Shown in pieces: positions 54,412-63,288 of a stretch of 64,000 nt of DNA. Every line of letters begins with the position of its first letter. Positions within the stretch are counted from its first letter, which is position 1. This DNA comes from Pseudomonas alkylphenolica (lineage in GTDB: Bacteria > Pseudomonadota > Gammaproteobacteria > Pseudomonadales > Pseudomonadaceae). Location: assembly GCF_000746525.1 (NCBI RefSeq), contig NZ_CP009048.1, positions 2,225,501 to 2,289,500 on the forward strand, given 5' to 3'. The notes under the pieces were generated by a model. It was not told the origin of the DNA. It saw only the letters and a program-made list of their open reading frames with translations, and did no database searches. The position numbers and the translations under genes are program-made.

Positions 54412-55578
54412 TCAGTGGTCCAGTGCGGTGAGAATCGCATGGGCCACTTTGACCCGCTCGGCATTCGGGTAGTTCTTGTTCGCCAGCAGCACGATACCGA
54501 TGTGTTTCGACGGTACGAACAGCACGTACGCGCCAAAGCCGTTGGTTGAGCCGGTCTTGTTCAGCAGCATGTCGTCCTGCAGCGGCCGGGCCGGTTTCAG
54601 CCAGGTTACCCGCTGCGGCTCAAGGGTCATCGCAGTGGAGTTCCCCGCCAGCAACTGATCCAGGCTGACTGGGTAGCGGTACTGCTCCCAGCCCAGGCCC
54701 TGGGTCATTTCGCCTACGCGGTAATAGCCGGTCTGGGTTGTGGCGATGGCCCGTTGCAACGGCGCGCTGAGGCTTTGCGGCTGCAGGTTCGCCTCGACAA
54801 AACGCAGTAAATCGGCGGACGTGGTTTTCAGCCCGTAGGCTTCGGCATCCAGCGGTCCCGGGCCGACCCGCACGGCTTGATTGTCCTTGTCATAGCCCTG
54901 GGCGTAGTGGCCCATTTGTGTCGCAGGCACCTGAACATACGTGTGCAGCAGGCCCAGTTGCGGGAGCAGCTGCTTTTGCATCAGCTCAGCAAACGGGGTG
55001 TCCATGCTTTTCGCGGCCAGGTAACCGAACAGGCCCAGGCTCGGGTTGGAGTACAGCCGGTGCGTGCCGGGGGCATAGTCGGCTTTCCAGTGGCGGTAGT
55101 AGCCGAGCAGCGAGGCCTGGTCCTTGACCTGTTCGGGGAACTGCAACGGCAAGCCGCCAGCGCTGTAGGTGCCGAGGTTGAGCAGGGTGATGCCATCGAA
55201 GGCGCTGCCTTTCAGTTCAGGCCAGTGCTTGCTGGCCGGATCGCTGAGCGACAGCTTGCCGCTGGCCTCGGCGTAGGCTGCGAGGGTGGCGGTGAAGGTT
55301 TTGCTCACCGAGCCGATCTCGAACAGCGTCTCGGCACTGACGGGCTGGCCGCTGTGTTTTGACGCTTCCCCGTAGTTAAAGTAATGCTGCTTGCCGTTGA
55401 CGCTGATGGCGACGGCCATGCCCGGGATGGCCTGTTGCTGCATCAGCGGCTGGATTGCAGTGCTTACCGTCGACTCCAGTTGTGCTTCGCAAAGGGGGCT
55501 TGCGATACTCTGGCCAGCAGCGATACAAAGTGTTACAGCTAACAGAATCCCTGGCTTGAGCCTGGTTTTGTAATGCAT
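54412..55578 (-). CDS. ampC: Class C beta-lactamase, AmpC
   Basis: 388 aa with signal peptide (residues 1-27, ending IAS). All class C motifs are intact: S90-V-S-K93 (EIGSVSKTF), Y176-S-N178 (RLYSNPSLG) and K341-T-G343 (LNKTGSTNGFG). It hydrolyses cephalosporins in the periplasm. An ATG directly before (55581) could also start it. Divergent from ampR, the usual inducible arrangement. Confidence 0.95.
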   Translation of the reverse strand: MHYKTRLKPGILLAVTLCIAAGQSIASPLCEAQLESTVSTAIQPLMQQQAIPGMAVAISVNGKQHYFNYGEASKHSGQPVSAETLFEIGSVSKTFTATLAAYAEASGKLSLSDPASKHWPELKGSAFDGITLLNLGTYSAGGLPLQFPEQVKDQASLLGYYRHWKADYAPGTHRLYSNPSLGLFGYLAAKSMDTPFAELMQKQLLPQLGLLHTYVQVPATQMGHYAQGYDKDNQAVRVGPGPLDAEAYGLKTTSADLLRFVEANLQPQSLSAPLQRAIATTQTGYYRVGEMTQGLGWEQYRYPVSLDQLLAGNSTAMTLEPQRVTWLKPARPLQDDMLLNKTGSTNGFGAYVLFVPSKHIGIVLLANKNYPNAERVKVAHAILTALDH

Positions 55579-55711
55579 CATCGGACACGGTTCCATGTGG
55601 GTTGATAGAGGATGGCCCGGCTGCAGCAGGGACCGCCAATCTAGGCGCTTTGTGCTTGCACGACAAACAATGATATTTCGCAGCAGGTATTAGAAAAATT
55701 AAGGTGAGCAA

Positions 55712-56635
55712 GTGATTCGGCCGCATTTACCTCTCAATGCGTTACGTGCCTTTGAGGCCTCGGCGCGGCACTTGAGCTTTACCCGTGCAGCGATCGAGCT
55801 GTGTGTGACCCAGGCGGCCGTCAGCCATCAGGTCAAAAGCCTCGAAGCCCAGCTCAAGGTCACGCTGTTCAAGCGCCTGCCCCGTGGCCTGATGCTCACC
55901 AGCGAGGGGGAAACCCTGTTGCCGGTGTTATGCGAAAGTTTTGACCGCATCGCCCAGGTCCTGGACCGTTTCGAAGGGGGACACTACCGTGAGGTGCTGA
56001 CGGTGGGGGCGGTGGGTACCTTCGCCGTTGGCTGGCTGTTGCCACGCCTGGCTGACTTTCAGGCGCGCTATCCCTACATCGACCTGCGCCTGTCCACCAA
56101 CAATAATCGCGTGGATGTCGCCGCCGAAGGGCTCGACTACGCCATCCGTTTCGGCAGTGGGGCCTGGCACGGTATCGAGGCCATGCCGCTGTTCGATGCG
56201 CCGTTGTCGGTGCTGTGTACGCCGCAGATTGCGGCGCAGTTGCGCTCGCCGGCAGACCTGCTGCAGCAGACGTTGCTGCGCTCCTACCGGGCCGAGGAGT
56301 GGAATGAGTGGTTCCTGGCCGCAGGAATGCCCGGTACCAGCCGACCCACGCGCACGGTGGTCTTCGACTCTTCACTGGGCATGATGGAGGCGGCACAACA
56401 AGGTGTTGGCGTGGCCCTGGCACCGCCCTCGATGTTTGAACGGCTGTTGGCCAGTGGCGTAATCCAGCAGCCGTTTAACGTGAGCATCAACACCGGCAGC
56501 TACTGGTTGACGCGCTTGCAGTCGCGCGCCGAGAGCGTGGCGATGCTGGCGTTCAAAGCCTGGTTAGCCAGCACCGCGATGGCCGGGCAGCGTGCTCGGC
56601 AACAGGACCCTGGCAGCGCTGGCGCAGGTCAGTAG
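55712..56635 (+). CDS. ampR: LysR-family beta-lactamase regulator, AmpR
   Basis: 307 aa, GTG start at 55712 with AAGGTG upstream. HTH (RPHLPLNALRAFEASARHLS, FTRAAIELCVTQAAVSHQVK) and effector domain (GAVGTFAVGWLLPRLADFQA, YAIRFGSGAWHGIEAMPLFD) fit AmpR/GcvA-type regulators. Position divergent from ampC supports AmpR: it activates ampC when muropeptides accumulate. The 130-bp spacer should hold its binding site. Confidence 0.92.
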   Translation: MIRPHLPLNALRAFEASARHLSFTRAAIELCVTQAAVSHQVKSLEAQLKVTLFKRLPRGLMLTSEGETLLPVLCESFDRIAQVLDRFEGGHYREVLTVGAVGTFAVGWLLPRLADFQARYPYIDLRLSTNNNRVDVAAEGLDYAIRFGSGAWHGIEAMPLFDAPLSVLCTPQIAAQLRSPADLLQQTLLRSYRAEEWNEWFLAAGMPGTSRPTRTVVFDSSLGMMEAAQQGVGVALAPPSMFERLLASGVIQQPFNVSINTGSYWLTRLQSRAESVAMLAFKAWLASTAMAGQRARQQDPGSAGAGQ

Positions 56636-56660
56636 GCGAGCGCTGATGGGCATTCCCGGA

Positions 56661-59273
56661 TCAGTCAAGCGCCAGCTGGCGGGTGATGGCCGGGTCACTG
56701 ATCTTGTCATCATCGATCAGCAGCAGGGCCTTGGACAGGATAATCGACAGCATGGCATCGCCCTCGAAGGGCAAGTACTGTGGCGTGGACTGAGTACGCG
56801 CTTTGGCATCGGGGACGATGCACAAGTACTGATCATTTGGCAGCATCAGAATGTTGCTTGAGCCCAGGTGAATCTTGTAGCTGCGCAGTTTGCCGGTGAC
56901 TTCGAGGAAACGCCCGTGCAGGGCCCATTTGCCCTTGAGGCGGGTTATGCGCGGCAGCAGTTTTTCCAGAAGCTGCTTGCGGGTCTGGGCGGTGGCACCC
57001 AGTTCACCGAATGAATGCTGCTGCCAGTAATCACGCAAGCGGACATCAGGCCCGCTGTCGACCCATTGCGGATCGTTGGCCAGCGAAGCGACACCGACAA
57101 ACAGGTCGATGTCGCGCATGACCTCACTCAACACCAGTGGCGGCACCTGGTCCAGCGCCAGCGCGGTATCTTCGCCTTCGCGGGCGTAGAAGCGCACCTG
57201 GTCTGTGCCCAGGTGCAGGAAGGTGCCGGATTCATTGGTGTCGACGCCGAAGTTGTCGCCCATGCCATCGACCTGGAACTCGGCGCGCAGGCCATAGGCC
57301 GGCAGCTCGCGAATGGCCGGCGGGTAGCTGTCGTCGACCAGCAGGCGCAGGGTGTTGCGCCAGCCGCGGCCAGTGGCCAGGGCATGGAACTGGTGCTGAC
57401 GCAGAATGTGCGCGGCGAAGCGGTTGGAGTAGGTCGCAGTGCGGCGCTCGGCCTCGGTCAGCAGGTAGACCTCCCGGTGCGCCTGCTTGAACGGTTGGGT
57501 GATCTGCAGGGCTTCGATGCGCTCGCGCCAGGCGAGGACCTCTTCCAGCGTTCGCTCGATGGGGTGCCAGAGACGCACTTCAGCCGCGCTGGAAAAACTG
57601 ACGTTGCGGCTGTCCAGGGTCTGCAGGCAGCCATCGGCGAACAACACCGCAAGGCACTGGCCGTCTTCGCGGATCTCCCAGATCAGTCGCCGGGCCAGGG
57701 TGCCGACCAGCGGGTGATCGAGGTAGCGCTGCTGCCATTGTTCGAGCGGCCAGTGCTTTTCCAGCAGGAACAGGGTGTCCAGGCGCACCGCCTGGGTGGT
57801 GAGCATGAGCGCGATGTCTTTGGCCGCGGCTTGCAGTTCCTTGAGGGCTTCAGGGCATTCGGCCTTGACCTTGGCTGGCACCGATTTCTGTGGCGTACCG
57901 TCGGCGTGAAACCAGTTCAGGCTCACCGTCTTGCCGTCGACGCGCAGCTCGGCCAGGTAAGCACCGTCGGCCAGCTGTTCGCGGCGCAGGCCAACTTGCT
58001 CCAGACCGTAGCTGGGTACGCTGAGCTCTTCGATCTGGTCACGGGGCAGGGCGAGCGTTTCGGCGGCGCTGGTGAAGGCTTTTTCCAGCTCTTTCTGGGC
58101 GCTGTTGAGCCTGACCTGGGCCTTGAGCAAGGCCAGCTGGCCAACGGCCTCGGTCGTCGCAATCGACGCCAAGGCATACACCGCGGTGTTGCCGACCTTG
58201 GGCGCCCGGGCACCGATGCCGCGGACTTTGCGGTAGGCGCTCAAGGCCACCCGGGCGAGTGCCCGGGTCAGCTCGCTGTCGGCCAGCATCGGTGTCATCC
58301 ACAGCAGACCACGCAGGATCGTGGCGTTGCTTTCGCTCATGCGCGCGCGATCATCGATCTCGTTCCAGCGGTCGCACAGCAGCGCCCCGGTGCGTCCGCT
58401 ATCGATGTGGGCGAACCAGCGCAACAGGGCAGCGCGCAGCGGCGCTTCACCGACGTCCGTCACCAGCGCGCGGGCGTGTTTGAGCCACTTTGCCGAAGGC
58501 CGCGCTGTGGTGGCGGTGCTGGCCTGACGGAGCAACGCCAGCCAGGGCTCGCAGCGATCGGCAGGCAACGCTTGCAGTTCATTGACGGCCAGCTGCGTCC
58601 AGTGTTCGCAGGGCACCAGTAATTGCCAGACGCCGTTGCCCAGCAGTGGGTCGAGCTTTGCCTGTAGATGTTCGGCGATGTTGCCGTACCTGACCGCGTT
58701 GCCGTAATGGTCGCTATCGGTGCATTGGCTGCGCAGCAGCCTGAGCAGCTGGCGTAGCGCGTCGGGCATTGGCAGGTGCTGCCTGGCAACGGCCCAGTTG
58801 ACTACCGTGAGCATCGGCACGACGTGGTCATAGGCAAAACGGTAGCCGGTAATCCATTGCAATACCGGCACGGCCACCTGTTCGAGCACCTCGTCGGTTT
58901 GCATCAACAGGCTGACCAGCGCCGGCATGATCCCCTTGTCGAAACTATGGGTGAACTCATAGTTGAGCGCTGCGCTGCTCAGGCCGCCATCGTAGGCCAC
59001 GATCCGTTCGATCAGTGCCAGCACCAGACGCACGCGTTGTTGCGGCTGCGCCAGGGTCTGCACGGCGGGCAGTTCGCCTAGCGCCTGGTAGATCGCCTCG
59101 GGACGGCCGTCAATGGTTTGCAGCAGCGGCAGCAGGGTGCTGATCAACTGGTGTTCGTGGCGCAGCTCGCTGCTGGCCAGCAACGGATAGCCATCCGGCG
59201 CGAGGTGCTCGACGGTGCCGAGGTCGGTTTGCGGGAAATCGTGGACAAAAGCCTGGAGTTGTTCGAGAGCCAT
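56661..59273 (-). CDS. DUF4132-domain protein
   Basis: 870 aa, soluble, no signal peptide. The N-terminal ~400 residues are helical and repeat-like. The DUF4132 (MolR-type) region is about 440-620 (TVSLNWFHADGTPQKSVPAK, GTLARRLIWEIREDGQCLAV), and the C-terminal part contains GMGDNFGVDTNESGTFLHLG and an all-beta stretch ending IILSKALLLIDDDKISDPAI. Biochemical function is unknown. Its start lies 3 bp after the stop codon of the small gene at 59277-59654, so the two form an operon. Confidence 0.88.
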   Translation of the reverse strand: MALEQLQAFVHDFPQTDLGTVEHLAPDGYPLLASSELRHEHQLISTLLPLLQTIDGRPEAIYQALGELPAVQTLAQPQQRVRLVLALIERIVAYDGGLSSAALNYEFTHSFDKGIMPALVSLLMQTDEVLEQVAVPVLQWITGYRFAYDHVVPMLTVVNWAVARQHLPMPDALRQLLRLLRSQCTDSDHYGNAVRYGNIAEHLQAKLDPLLGNGVWQLLVPCEHWTQLAVNELQALPADRCEPWLALLRQASTATTARPSAKWLKHARALVTDVGEAPLRAALLRWFAHIDSGRTGALLCDRWNEIDDRARMSESNATILRGLLWMTPMLADSELTRALARVALSAYRKVRGIGARAPKVGNTAVYALASIATTEAVGQLALLKAQVRLNSAQKELEKAFTSAAETLALPRDQIEELSVPSYGLEQVGLRREQLADGAYLAELRVDGKTVSLNWFHADGTPQKSVPAKVKAECPEALKELQAAAKDIALMLTTQAVRLDTLFLLEKHWPLEQWQQRYLDHPLVGTLARRLIWEIREDGQCLAVLFADGCLQTLDSRNVSFSSAAEVRLWHPIERTLEEVLAWRERIEALQITQPFKQAHREVYLLTEAERRTATYSNRFAAHILRQHQFHALATGRGWRNTLRLLVDDSYPPAIRELPAYGLRAEFQVDGMGDNFGVDTNESGTFLHLGTDQVRFYAREGEDTALALDQVPPLVLSEVMRDIDLFVGVASLANDPQWVDSGPDVRLRDYWQQHSFGELGATAQTRKQLLEKLLPRITRLKGKWALHGRFLEVTGKLRSYKIHLGSSNILMLPNDQYLCIVPDAKARTQSTPQYLPFEGDAMLSIILSKALLLIDDDKISDPAITRQLALD

Positions 59274-59276
59274 GGA

Positions 59277-59654
59277 TCAGCCGCCTACCAAAGGAGTGAG
59301 TTTGATGAAGCTGGCCACGCTGTCATGGCGGATGGTCAGGATATCCTCGAGGTGCTCGGCCTGGTGTTCATCGAGGAGGATGACGAAGCCGTTGCGTTCG
59401 AAGGCCTGACAGGCGATGTCGACCTGTTTGCGCCAGTCCACCGGTGGCTGTTCAGTGGCCTGACGCGCACTGTTGAGGCTGGCCTCCAGTGCAGTGGGAA
59501 CCACCAGACGCTGCCGGGTATGCAGCAAGACCTCCTGGTGGACCCGTTCGCGGATCAGCTGGCGCACGGTGATGGTGGCGTTGGGGAAGTGCAGGGTGAA
59601 AGCTTCAAAGACTTCCCCCGAGACGGTTTCGTCGCGCACGGTGAGCGTTGCCAT
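59277..59654 (-). CDS. Small conserved protein encoded with the DUF4132 gene
   Basis: 125 aa with AGGAG 6 nt before the ATG at 59654. The N-terminal TLTVRDETVSGEVFEAFTLH looks like a short beta domain, followed by helices (ITVRQLIRERVHQEVLLHT, NSARQATEQPPVDWRKQVDI) and a beta-hairpin end (FVILLDEHQAEHLEDILTIR). I do not recognise the family. Its tight coupling to the DUF4132 gene suggests joint function. Confidence 0.8.
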   Translation of the reverse strand: MATLTVRDETVSGEVFEAFTLHFPNATITVRQLIRERVHQEVLLHTRQRLVVPTALEASLNSARQATEQPPVDWRKQVDIACQAFERNGFVILLDEHQAEHLEDILTIRHDSVASFIKLTPLVGG

Positions 59655-59735
59655 GGAAACTCCTTTTTCTGGCATGAGGCTTGGCAGGCGGGCAAAAGGG
59701 TAGCAGGTTGGGCAAGCGGATCGAAGGTTCTGTGT

Positions 59736-60548
59736 TTACAACACGCTGCTCTGCCGTGTTCGGAAGAATGCCCCCGGCGGCGCGCCGAACTGTTTGCCGA
59801 ACGCGGCGATGAACGCCGACAGCGAATCATAGCCGCAGGCCAGGGCGACATCGGTGACCCGCTCACCTCGCTCCAGTGCCGGCAGTGCGTTCAACAGGCG
59901 CATGCGCTGGCGCCAGAGCCTGAAGCTCAATCCGGTTTCGCGCTGGAACAGCCGGCTCAGGGTCTTTTCCGACACCGCCGCCTGTGCCGCCCATTCACCC
60001 AGGCTGGTTGCCGCGTCAGGTTGCGCCTGCAGGTGGCTGCACAATGCCCGCAGGCGCTGGTCCTGGGGCAGCGGCAGCATCAACTGCTGTTCGCCCGTCA
60101 TTGTCAGCTGATCGAGCAGCACCTGTACCAGGCGCCCATCGGCACCCTGCGGATCGTAGTGCACCGGTAACTCGCTGAAGGTACGGATCAACTCGCGCAA
60201 TAACGGGTTGATAGCGATCACCCGGCATTGGCTGGCCGACCACCCGGCGGGTGCATGCTCCAGGTAGAGGCTGCGCAGGCAGGTGTTGCCCTGGCAGCTG
60301 ACCCGGTGCTGGACCTGCGCCGGGACCCACACGGCGCGTTGCGGTGGCACCAGGTAGAAACCCCGGTCGGTATGCACTTGCAGCACGCCGCCAATAGCGT
60401 AGGACAACTGCCCCCAGGGATGCGCATGGCGGTAGCCGAGGACGATGTTGGGCAACGCCTGGACGTGACCGTAGACCGGGCGTGGCAGCCGGGTCAGGTG
60501 TTCGAGGCGCTGCGGTTCGGGCAGGCTGGGTTGTCCGTTTGGCGACAC
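59736..60548 (-). CDS. AraC-family transcriptional regulator
   Basis: 270 aa. N-terminal cupin (YRHAHPWGQLSYAIGGVLQV, VPPQRAVWVPAQVQHRVSCQ) and C-terminal AraC HTH (LGEWAAQAAVSEKTLSRLFQ, ALACGYDSLSAFIAAFGKQF). This layout matches the NimR-type subfamily that represses transporters. Divergent by 79 bp from a BASS-family transporter, its likely target. Confidence 0.92.
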   Translation of the reverse strand: MSPNGQPSLPEPQRLEHLTRLPRPVYGHVQALPNIVLGYRHAHPWGQLSYAIGGVLQVHTDRGFYLVPPQRAVWVPAQVQHRVSCQGNTCLRSLYLEHAPAGWSASQCRVIAINPLLRELIRTFSELPVHYDPQGADGRLVQVLLDQLTMTGEQQLMLPLPQDQRLRALCSHLQAQPDAATSLGEWAAQAAVSEKTLSRLFQRETGLSFRLWRQRMRLLNALPALERGERVTDVALACGYDSLSAFIAAFGKQFGAPPGAFFRTRQSSVL

Positions 60549-60627
60549 TGCAGGGGTTCTGGCGTTAGTGAAGTAGGTGCAAAGACCTTATCGTCTGGCG
60601 CGCCACAATAACAAGTCAGGATCGACC

Positions 60628-61590
60628 ATGAAGTACCTGCGGATGCTGTTCGACAATTTCACCCTGGCCCTGCTCGGGGTGATTCTGCTGGCCACCTTGC
60701 TGCCCTGCGAAGGCGATGGGGCGGTGCTGTTCGGTTGGCTGACCAACCTGGCCATCGGCCTGCTGTTCTTTCTGCACGGGGCCAAGCTGTCGCGTGAAGC
60801 GGTGGCGGCCGGTGCCGGGCACTGGCGCCTGCACCTGCTGGTGTTCGCCTGCACCTTCGTGATGTTTCCGCTGCTGGGCATGGCGCTCAAGCCGTTGCTG
60901 CTGCCGCTGGTGGGCGATGAACTGTACCTGGGCGTGCTCTATCTGTGTGCGTTGCCGGCGACGGTGCAATCGGCGATCGCATTCACCTCGCTGGCCCGCG
61001 GCAACGTCCCGGCGGCGATCTGCAGCGCAGCAGCGTCGAGTTTGCTGGGCATCGCCCTGACGCCGTTGCTGGTGGTGTTGCTGATGGGCGTGGAAGGCGA
61101 CAGCGGTTCGGGCCTGGAGGCGGTGCTGAAAATTGTCCTGCAGTTGCTGGTGCCCTTTGTTGCCGGGCAACTGGCGCGGCGCTGGATCGGCCCGTGGGTG
61201 GCCCGCAATGCGCGCTGGCTGAAGAGCGTCGATCAGGGCTCGATCCTGCTGGTGGTCTACACCGCCTTCAGTGATGCGGTGGTCAGCGGCCTGTGGCATG
61301 CGGTGGCGCCGTTGCGCTTGGCCGGGCTGGTGTTGGTCTGTTGCCTGTTGCTGGCCGTGGTGCTGTGGTGCACCAGTGCATTGGGGCGGTGGCTGGGCTT
61401 TAACCTGGAAGACCGCATCACCATCCTGTTTGCCGGTTCGAAAAAGAGCATGGCCACCGGCGTGCCGATGGCCCAGGTGCTGTTCGTCGGTGGCGGCATC
61501 GGCGCGATGATTTTGCCGTTGATGATCTTTCATCAGATCCAGTTGATGGTGTGTGCGGTGCTGGCGCAGCGTTATGCAGCGCGTAATTGA
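60628..61590 (+). CDS. BASS-family (bile acid:sodium symporter-like) transporter
   Basis: 320 aa, about ten helices, with PF13593-type features: LTNLAIGLLFFLHGAKLSRE, CALPATVQSAIAFTSLARGN, and ILFAGSKKSMATGVPMAQVL. AGGA stands 6 nt before the ATG at 60628. The family includes exporters and importers of small organic anions; the substrate is unknown. Probably controlled by the divergent AraC gene. Confidence 0.92.
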   Translation: MKYLRMLFDNFTLALLGVILLATLLPCEGDGAVLFGWLTNLAIGLLFFLHGAKLSREAVAAGAGHWRLHLLVFACTFVMFPLLGMALKPLLLPLVGDELYLGVLYLCALPATVQSAIAFTSLARGNVPAAICSAAASSLLGIALTPLLVVLLMGVEGDSGSGLEAVLKIVLQLLVPFVAGQLARRWIGPWVARNARWLKSVDQGSILLVVYTAFSDAVVSGLWHAVAPLRLAGLVLVCCLLLAVVLWCTSALGRWLGFNLEDRITILFAGSKKSMATGVPMAQVLFVGGGIGAMILPLMIFHQIQLMVCAVLAQRYAARN

Positions 61591-61599
61591 GGGGACTAT

Positions 61600-61662
61600 T
61601 CGCGGGGCAAGCCCGCTCCCACAGGTTTTTGATCACACGGTGGGAGCGGGCTTGCCCCGCGA
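61600..61662. repeat. REP pair, variable-spacer type
   Basis: Reverse unit 61600-61622, forward unit 61640-61662, 17-nt spacer, filling the gap between convergent genes. Confidence 0.95.
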
Positions 61663-61663
61663 T

Positions 61664-62395
61664 TCAGCGCTCGTGGCAGCATGAAGACTGTTCGGCGTGC
61701 GCCTGCGCATAGCGGTCGTGATGGCGCACCCAATCCATGGTGCCTTCTTCATTGCGACCCTTGGGCATCAGGTCGAGGAAGTTGTACGCGCCGACGAGGA
61801 TGTCCAGGCCTCGGGCATAGCTTGAGTAGGTGTGGAAGATTGTGCCGTCGGCATCGCGATAGAACACGCTCAAGCCGGGCAGTTCGGTTTCGCTACCCGA
61901 GTAGGGTTCGTAGTTGTACTGGCTGCTGCCGTCGTCGCTGACGCTGACGCCGAACTCCCGGTTGAAGGGGCTGCCGTGCGACGAAACCCAGGGAAACTTC
62001 CAGCCCATGCGTTGCTTGAACGCCTGGAACCGGGCGAAGGGCGCCCGCGACACCGCCACCAGCGAGACATCGTGGTGGGCCAGGTGCAAGTTGGCGCCAT
62101 CGAAGTGGTCGGCCAGGAACGAGCAACCGCTGCAGCCTTCGTTCCAGCCCTCGTCGAACATGAAGTGATAGACCAGCAGCTGACTGCGGCCGGCGAACAG
62201 GTCAGCGAGGCTCAGGTGCCCATGCGGGCCTTCGAAGCTGTAGGGCTGCTCGATCCGTACCCAGGGCAGGGCGCGGCGGGCCCTGCTGAGTTCGTCACGC
62301 TGATGGGTCAGGGCCTTTTCATGCAGCAGCAACTGTCGGCGGGCACTGAGCCATTCGCTGCGGGAAACCACTTGCGGGTTGCGGTAGTTGTCCAT
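61664..62395 (-). CDS. DUF899 thioredoxin-fold protein
   Basis: 243 aa, ATG at 62395 with AGGAG at 7 nt. The DUF899 pattern is clear: VVSRSEWLSARRQLLLHEKA, LTHQRDELSRARRALPWVRI, LVYHFMFDEGWNEGCSGCSF with a CxxC, and DLMPKGRNEEG. The C-terminus has a Cys pair (SSCCHER). Members are thioredoxin-like, of unknown role. Divergent from the tsdBA genes. Confidence 0.92.
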   Translation of the reverse strand: MDNYRNPQVVSRSEWLSARRQLLLHEKALTHQRDELSRARRALPWVRIEQPYSFEGPHGHLSLADLFAGRSQLLVYHFMFDEGWNEGCSGCSFLADHFDGANLHLAHHDVSLVAVSRAPFARFQAFKQRMGWKFPWVSSHGSPFNREFGVSVSDDGSSQYNYEPYSGSETELPGLSVFYRDADGTIFHTYSSYARGLDILVGAYNFLDLMPKGRNEEGTMDWVRHHDRYAQAHAEQSSCCHER

Positions 62396-62600
62396 GGTTA
62401 CGCTCCTGCGGGGGAATGTATTCATGGTCGTCCGGGCGAGGGCGGATTCGACAGGCTTGGCGCAACCGGTGTGCCTGACTGATGAGCGGTAACCCTGGCG
62501 GTGCGCGCTAATCGATTCAGCTGGCGATTTGCCATTTTCTCAGCCGCTTCAGCGTTGTCGCTGACGGCAGATAGGCCTACTATCCATGTGCTTATGAAAA

Positions 62601-62616
62601 ATAAGCCTAAGCTTAT
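62601..62616. promoter_or_regulatory. Candidate operator upstream of tsdBA
   Basis: ATAAGC-CTAA-GCTTAT, a perfect inverted repeat ending 21 bp before the tsdB start codon, with CTTATGAAAA just outside. It would suit a repressor over the tsdB promoter; I cannot name the regulator. Confidence 0.4.
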
Positions 62617-62637
62617 AATAAAAGAATGGAGTCCGTG

Positions 62638-63288
62638 ATGATCCCACTGGATCGAATCCTGATGAGTAGCCTGCTGCTGTTTTCAGTCACCGCCGTCAAC
62701 GCTGCAGACGGTCAGAAAATCTTCAGTCAGGGTGGGCAGAACCCTGCCGCAATGGCCTGTCTGGGCTGTCATGGTGCCGACGGCAAGGGCATGGCCGCGG
62801 CCGGTTTCCCGCGCCTTGCCGGGTTGCCGGCGGCTTACCTGAGCAAGCAACTGCATGATTTTCGCAGTGGCAGTCGCAAGAACCCGATCATGGAGCCACT
62901 GGCCAAAGCCCTCAGCGATGAGGAAATCCAGGCCGTGACCAGCACCCTGGCAGCCATGCCAAGCGAGCCGGTGGCAGACACCCGCAGGCAACAGATGGCC
63001 GCTGACAGCACACAGAAGCTGGCCCTGTACGGCGACTGGAGTCGTCAGATCCCGGGCTGTGTGCAATGCCATGGCCCTGGCGGTGTCGGGGTGGGCGAGC
63101 ATTTTCCGCCGTTGGCCCATCAGCCCGCTGCCTACCTGGTGGCGCAACTCAATGCCTGGCGCGATGGCAGTCGCAGCAACGACCCTAACCAGCTGATGGT
63201 TGGCGTCGCCAAGGCCATGAACGATGAGGAAATCAAGGCGGTGGCCGATTACTTTGCCGGTGCCGCCAGCCAGGAGGTCAAGCCATGA
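62638..63288 (+). CDS. tsdB: Diheme c4-type cytochrome, TsdB-like
   Basis: 216 aa with signal peptide (residues 1-22). Two heme motifs CLGCH (41-45) and CVQCH (141-145) in two similar domains, each with GFPRLAGLPAAYLSKQL or HFPPLAHQPAAYLVAQL, as in cytochrome c4. The ATG at 62638 has GGAG 6 nt upstream. Its stop overlaps the tsdA start (ATGA). It should accept electrons from TsdA in the periplasm. Confidence 0.88.
   Translation: MIPLDRILMSSLLLFSVTAVNAADGQKIFSQGGQNPAAMACLGCHGADGKGMAAAGFPRLAGLPAAYLSKQLHDFRSGSRKNPIMEPLAKALSDEEIQAVTSTLAAMPSEPVADTRRQQMAADSTQKLALYGDWSRQIPGCVQCHGPGGVGVGEHFPPLAHQPAAYLVAQLNAWRDGSRSNDPNQLMVGVAKAMNDEEIKAVADYFAGAASQEVKP

Noticed and set aside
57015..58622. A 535-codon open frame on the plus strand opposite the DUF4132 gene
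   Set aside because: Shadow with low-complexity Gly/Gln/Arg composition and no recognisable motif.
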